Source: Ceratobasidium sp. AG-K
Lineage: Eukaryota > Basidiomycota > Agaricomycetes > Cantharellales > Ceratobasidiaceae
Direction of reading: 5' to 3'
DNA: 64,000 nucleotides
Assembly: GCA_037039685.1 (NCBI GenBank)
Contig: JAWNGF010000001.1
Coordinates: 9,734,001-9,798,000, forward strand
Position 1 is the stretch's first letter. The number at the start of each line of letters is the position of its first letter. The notes beneath the pieces are model-generated. The model searched no databases and had not been told where the DNA came from. It saw only the letters and a list, made by a program, of their open reading frames with translations. Shown one piece after another: positions 58,928-64,000 of the stretch. The position numbers and the translations under genes were made by a program.

Positions 58928-61219
58928 CTACCAATTATCGAAATTCCCAAACCCAAGTTTCCTCTTCTTCTTGCCCTCCGCGCTCGCACTCGCAACAGCA
59001 GCTGGCTTGGGTGCTTCCAGCTTCAAGTACTTTCCGACTCCACCTTCGCCACCCGCCCCACCCTTTGGTGCCTCGCCGATCTTTTGCCCGAACCAATTCA
59101 TACTGTCCTCCAAGGTGTCTGCACCGCGCTTTTGGTTCTTTCCAGAGTCTGCTTGGTGTTCGAGTTTTCGCGCGAGACGTTTTTTGTACTCTTCGAATGG
59201 ATCTTGGTATCTACGGGTCGTGTGATCAGCCAAGCAAAGAGGGGAGAATATGGCGGCGTACATGATAACCTCGGTGATTTTGATTGGCTTTGCGGGTTTA
59301 TCGGTTCCTGGTTGAGTTGGGATCGACTCCATAGTGTCAAGCACGTCTTCCCCTCCTACAAGCTTTCCGAACACTGTCGGCCAGGTCAGAAGCACTCGCA
59401 GTCCGTACCAGAAAAGATCATACCAGTATGCTTTCCATTGAGATGAGGCGTCTCCTTGAACGTAATAAAAAACTGTGACCTGTACTACTCATCAGTCTAC
59501 ATTCGGCCCTACACCGGGACACGCACCCGTTCGAATTCATCCCCTTGTTTGCCATACTCAACACCCCCCGCGCATCGTGCTTTTCTGCACGCGGCATGTC
59601 GAATTCGTCTCGGAAAGGAGTGCCCCAGTGCGATTGTCCACCCGTGCCAGTGCCGGTTGGGTCTCCGCCTTGGATCTATCAAGGTGATCAGTCAAGGATG
59701 ATAATAAGATCAGGGGGGACGCACCATGAACCCGGGAATGAGACGATGGAACGGGCAATTGTCGTACTTGCCGGCTTTTGCGAGCATGATAAAGTTATAG
59801 CACGTTTTTGGAGCCTAGACGTGGTTAGTCTAAGTGTACCAAACCTGCTCGATAGACTCACCTTTTCGCAAAACAGCTCAATGTTGAGCGATCCGCCGAG
59901 GTTGGTGACCATTCGGACGTAGGCTCTTCGCGAGGCCAGGTTTTTCTTTTGATTTTTGAGTGGGCGTTCTTTGGACATGTCGTCGAACATGAGCTCTTCC
60001 TGTGACAGGTATAAGTTGTGGCGCATAGGAGATGGGGAGGGCGTACCTCGTCAAACATCGCCGCGTCGGATTTGGTCATGGGGTCGAGAGATGTACTTGT
60101 TAACGAGGCGCCAGTGAAGCCACTTGCAAAGGGAGAGACATTATCTGCGGGTCGTTAGTCAAGTGGGATCGAGGGCTCGTGAAGACTTACAGGGTTGGTT
60201 TTTGGCCCTTGTTACGGCTGGTACAACAGGTACCACAGTTTTATCTACTTTAGCTGTCTCGGCCGCCTGCGCAAATTTAGACACGACCCCATTCCCAGAA
60301 CGAAATACCTACAGGTTTAGCGGCCGGTTTGGCGGGTTCTGGGGTTTCCTCGGCTTTCGGCTTCGCAGTAGGAATAGGAACAGGCGCGGCGATGGATAGG
60401 GTCGTAATTCTGTGTGGGTCCTGCAACGTGATGACGTCGTCCCTAGGAATAATCAGAACGAAACGAGGAGAGTAACGTGGAAGTACTCACTTTTTGAACG
60501 ATACGTCCGCAACGAGATCCCGCCCACCTGCAAACTTGGATACCGAATCTGCGAGGAACACGTTTCCAGTCGTGGCTATCGCGACGATATGTGAGTGTTC
60601 CGAGAGAGGCTTCATTGTGATAGGATCTAACAAGGTATTAGTAGCGTCGATAGAGCTGGATAAATACCCACCTATCAACGCCCCACTCGAGTTTTTCCCA
60701 TAGTGTAGTTTGATGAGAGATGAAGGTGGGAGAGGCTCGCCAGTATGCGGATGGGTATTATTGTGCTCCCTATAGTATCGTAGGATTCATTTGGACAAAT
60801 TAGAGCGACCGGGGGACACTTACTTGAGCCATGGAATGATATTCGTCAACTCGAAAACTGTTCCCGTTCCGTCTGCGTTGCGAGCACAGACCGGAAACTC
60901 GAATTGCTGAAAGGACAAGGCGCAGCAGTCGAATGGGGTACGAGATCCCGGGTGAGGACCTTCTTGCTTTCTTGACGAAGAGGCAGTTAGGGCCCGTCGA
61001 TAGAGATGTCCATAACTACTCACGCTCTGAAGCCTCTCGAAGAGGCAGAATGCTGTCCCCCTACAAGTCCAGCATGTTCGGAGTGTGTGATGTAAAGTCT
61101 GCCAAAATATTAGTTATTTTCCGGTACGACTTGCTTTCACGCACTTGTCGCTGGCACCGTGACCCCTGCAGTAATAGCCATTAGTATTAGCTCTACCAAG
61201 AAAACGCGACAACTCACAT
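58928..61219 (-). CDS. U-box cyclophilin, PPIL2/Cyp60 type peptidyl-prolyl isomerase
   Basis: Nuclear protein joining a U-box (ubiquitin ligase fold) to a cyclophilin domain; relatives are spliceosome-associated. The start codon is split: AT at 61219-61218, then G at 61165 after GT-AG. The N-terminus reads [23 protein letters not shown]; then the U-box-like part [32 protein letters not shown], and [20 protein letters not shown]; a Pro/Ala/Lys-rich linker (60270-60400); [20 protein letters not shown]; and the isomerase motifs [58 protein letters not shown]. The tail [14 protein letters not shown] ends at 58930. About ten introns; I did not fix every one. Shares a 112-bp divergent promoter with the COX6A gene. 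Confidence 0.9.
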
Positions 61220-61331
61220 GGTTGTGGAGAGGAGGAAACGTAACGCTGGGCGCTTGTCGGTCCCCGGACTCAACAGCCGCCGAGTGACCCGAAGAGTTCC
61301 GCACAACTCACACCAGCCCTTACCGATAGGA

Positions 61332-61919
61332 ATGTCGCTTACTCGCTCGCTCGCCGTTGCTCGTGTTGCTCGCAGCGGTACACGCATGTACTCTGCTGCT
61401 GCCGAGGGCGGAGATTACTATGCCCAGCGCGCTGCTCTCAAGGCTCATGCCGCCGGTAAGTCTCACGAGCCAAATCTGCGCATGGCTGATCCAAATGAAC
61501 GTAGAAACCACCGAGCTCTGGCGCAAGATCAGGTAGGATGGTAATTTAATGTGCGTATATGATTGCTTATCCTTAGTTCGTAGCTACTTTGTCTGTCTCC
61601 CCATCAGTAAGTGACAATCAACTTTAGGATGCCAGTCTTCTAACCTTTGCTTGCAGTCCTTGTCGGCTCTGTCTACGTAAAGAGGGCCGAAGACGCCCAC
61701 CATGCCCACCTCGAGCACCTCAGGCACGAAAACGGAGGGGCTCTCCCAGAAAAACCCAACTACCCCTACCTCAACAAGCGCGACAAGCCCTACCCCTGGG
61801 GCATGAACACCTTGTTCTGGAACCCCCACGTGAGTCCTTCTTTGTACCCAGTTATCTAAATCACTCCTGACTGGCGCATTGTGGTTTAGACCCAGAAGGA
61901 CATGTCGATTCAGGAGTAG
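61332..61919 (+). CDS. Cytochrome c oxidase subunit VIa (COX13/COX6A)
   Basis: Small nuclear-encoded subunit of respiratory complex IV in the inner mitochondrial membrane. Exons 61332-61455, 61505-61532, 61584-61606, 61657-61829, 61890-61919 join in frame to 125 residues. The N-terminus MSLTRSLAVARVARSGTRMY is a basic, Ser/Ala-rich mitochondrial presequence. Then ETTELWRKISYFVCLPIILV (single transmembrane segment, assembled over three introns), HHAHLEHLRHENGG, YPYLNKRDKPYPWGMNTLFW and the end TQKDMSIQE, matching the family. Very small exons (28 and 23 nt) explain why it is hard to see. Divergent from the PPIL2-like gene. Confidence 0.92.
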
Positions 61920-62450
61920 ATCGTTCCACAATTGTACTCCCCGAAACCGAATAAAATGCCGTTGCGAACGTTTTCATAGTTATTGTCCCCTAAGCCAAAG
62001 TATTGATGTGTATCGCCTGGTCTCGTCAGCCCCTGGGCGACGAACATATGACCACACATGCACTTCGGGCCGCAGGTATATAGATCATATGCGCAGCCCA
62101 GTTGTCCCCCATGGATATCGCATCCTATCACCTATGCCCACGTTCTTTATCATCATTCGATTCGACGTGTTCGACCGCCCTATGACGGCAATCCCATGAT
62201 CCAATTATTTTCACCCTAAATGAGATACAATTGCAAATTCTAACACGATTGCTTTTCGACGACCTCGACCCCGGGTGGTGAGGCAACAAGCTAGTTGCTG
62301 GTTCTACGCACCGACCATGATATCTATCTAAGCCCTTATATACCGGACTTGCCTGTATTCGGGGACCGACAAGGGTCCGAATTCGGAATCCAAGAACCGA
62401 ACCATACTCGTGTGAAGCTCCACAATCTTGCCTCTTGACCCGACGTCGAC
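61920..62450. other. Intergenic region COX6A to MFS transporter
   Basis: 531 bp, two 3'/5' flanks with no ORF of interest. The MFS promoter lies in the right part. Confidence 0.5.
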
Positions 62451-64000
62451 ATGGGTGTACTCGGCTCGATTAAAATAGCTCTCCTAGGAGCCTCGCCTGA
62501 GATTAAAGCAGAGCGACGACTCGTAACTAAAATTGACACTTTTGTCTTGTCGTTCCTGTGCTTGATTTTCTGGAGTAACTATCTGAATCGGTCCAACTTG
62601 CAGTTTGCTTATGTCTCTGGGTGCGCCGAGGTATCTTTCTGCTACTGAGCCTATCTGAATATTGCCTACATGGATAGAATGAAAGAAGCTATTGGACTCG
62701 AGGGGAATGATTATACTCTTGCTACGACCGTGTTCTACGTTGGGTCGGTTTCTCGGCTACTTGCTTTCTCCCGGTCTCATGTGATTCTAGATATACGGTC
62801 GGACAGATTCCCCACAGCTTCGCAATTCAATATCTCCCCGCACGGTAAGTATCCCTGTTACCCTTTTCTTCTCTCTTACCCACCCACCTAGGTACTGGTT
62901 TCCTCTGATGGGATGGTACGTCAGAACATAATTCGACGTCATGGCGCTTACTGCAGTCTAGTTTGTGGGGGTCGCTGAGTTGCGCGTTGTCGGCTGTCAA
63001 GACTCCAGGTCAGCTATACGCTATTCGGTTCCTCCAGGCACTCGCGGAGAGTAGTACGGTACGTCATTGCGCCCTTAATGGCAATATAATCTTCTCATGA
63101 TTCACAGTTTTCGGGCTCGCATTGGCTACTTGGCTCGTGGTACAAAGACGCCGAGCTGGGGAAACGTACGTACAAGGAATCGCATTTAGGAAATTAATCA
63201 ATTAGAGACCGAATCGTAGGCTCTGCGCTTTTCGCATGCTTTGCACAAATCGGGTCTCTTTTCTCTGGCTTTATGCAAGGGGCGATTTACACAAGTCTCA
63301 ACGGGAACCTCGGCAAGTCAGGGTGGCAATGGACATTCATCATTGGTGCATATCTCTTACTTCGCTTTGACGCCCCTAATTCTTGTTCCTGCAGATGGTA
63401 TTATAGCTATCGCCATCGCTCTGTACGGCGTCATCGTCTTCCCCGATACACCTCGCACGACCAAAGCGTTCTATCTCACTCCCGAAGACCGGCAACTTGC
63501 CATTTCTCGAATCCCGGTCCGACCCAAGGTCACATTCGACAAGGCCAGCGTAAAGCAGATCTTTGGAGGGTGGAGGTACTGGATGTTTTCGCTCTTATTC
63601 GTGGTAACGAGTCAACTTGAAGCGTAAGTCTCTATCTTGTGGGCATGTTTGTGTGTTGATATGATCGTGAAGGTACGGAACGAATGGAGTTGTTTCGATT
63701 TGGCTTACCCGTGATGGAATAGCTGGGCCACCAAAAAATAGCTATTATGCGCTTGGTTTGATTGCTGTGGCTATATTTACGACCATTTGTGCGGGGCTGG
63801 CAACGGACATATGGGGAAATCGATGGAGGGTAAATATTTTCATGGGGGTAACGCTGTTGATCTCGAGTATCATGTTGTTGGCGTGGGACATTCCATTGGG
63901 AGCTAGTAAGTGTGTTGTGTGGGTTCAAGGTGGTAAACTGACTCAGATTGTTTGACAGAATACTTTGCGTTTTGTGAGTCGGCGGGTTGTATGCACCAGT
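62451..64000 (+). CDS. MFS transporter, anion:cation symporter family (pantothenate/vitamin-type), partial
   Basis: Plasma-membrane permease of the fungal ACS family (Dal5/Fen2/Vht1 relatives); exact substrate unknown. Exons begin 62451-62620, 62678-62743, 62791-62844, 62892-62915 and continue past the edge. Seen: ERRLVTKIDTFVLSFLCLIF (before TM1), SNYLNRSNLQFAYVSG, MKEAIGLEGNDYTLATTVFY, TVGQIPHSFAIQYLPAR, YWFPLMG, SCALSAVKTPGQLYAIRFLQ, SHWLLGSWYKDAELGKR, SGWQWTFII, FPDTPRTTKAFYLTPEDRQL (central loop), GGWRYWMFSLLFVV, NSYYALGLIAVAIFTTICAG. These match the family in order; the 3' end is outside. The YLNRSNLQ.AYVSG block points to the vitamin/pantothenate branch rather than allantoate. Confidence 0.87.

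Noticed and set aside
1..64000. CRISPR arrays, rRNA or tRNA genes, bacterial operons
   Set aside because: No regularly spaced repeats, no rRNA-like blocks and no cloverleaf that I could recognise; gene structure is eukaryotic throughout.

Overview
This window is nuclear DNA of a filamentous basidiomycete, most likely an Agaricomycete of the Rhizoctonia/Ceratobasidiaceae kind. The reasons are very intron-dense genes with 43-77 bp GT-AG introns, a basidiomycete-type STE3 pheromone receptor, an ESCRT-III Vps20, an LtrA-like fungal membrane protein, a hAT transposon, and a large lineage-specific expansion of Zn(II)2Cys6 regulators. The genus is inference. Exon structures below were built by hand from splice signals and reading-frame phase.

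Layout. The left edge (1-1289, minus) holds the 5' part of a sterol glucosyltransferase-like gene. From 2987 to 38038 runs a nearly continuous array of paralogous zinc-cluster genes: one divergent copy on plus (TF1), three on minus (TF2-TF4), then seven on plus (TF5-TF11, of which TF10 is a dead pseudogene). A complete 3.44 kb hAT element with an 8-bp target duplication sits at the point where orientation flips, beside a broken fragment of a further paralogue. A long inverted repeat (two 278-bp arms) separates TF8 and TF9. An 18-exon LtrA-like gene (39485-42847) splits the array, followed by TF12 and TF13 (plus), an STE3-like receptor (minus), an unidentified membrane-protein gene (minus) and TF14 (minus). 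The right flank (57809-64000) is ordinary housekeeping sequence: Vps20, a U-box cyclophilin of the PPIL2/Cyp60 type, cytochrome c oxidase subunit VIa, and an ACS-family MFS transporter running off the edge.

The zinc-cluster genes share one skeleton. A 44-nt first exon ends inside an Arg codon of the zinc cluster (phase 2). A variable linker exon follows, then exons of about 299, 507-522, 126 and 204 nt. Exon-4 length falls into classes that follow map position (513 for TF2-TF4, 522 for TF5-TF11, 501-507 for TF12-TF14), which is what local tandem duplication predicts. The otherwise variable linker keeps a short motif of the form GQASLFxALFSL and an acidic DDDPEGV-like stretch in most copies, so these may be functional docking or activation elements.

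Six array genes plus the glucosyltransferase each show one frame break in an otherwise perfect splice framework. All seven have the same sign (equivalent to loss of one base), and nearly all can be repaired by lengthening a short homopolymer by one. That pattern suggests assembly errors at least as much as gene death; resequencing or RNA reads would decide. Targets and function of the array are not visible in the sequence. Its closeness to an STE3 receptor raises, without proving, a link to a mating-type B-like region; no pheromone precursor with a CaaX end was found.
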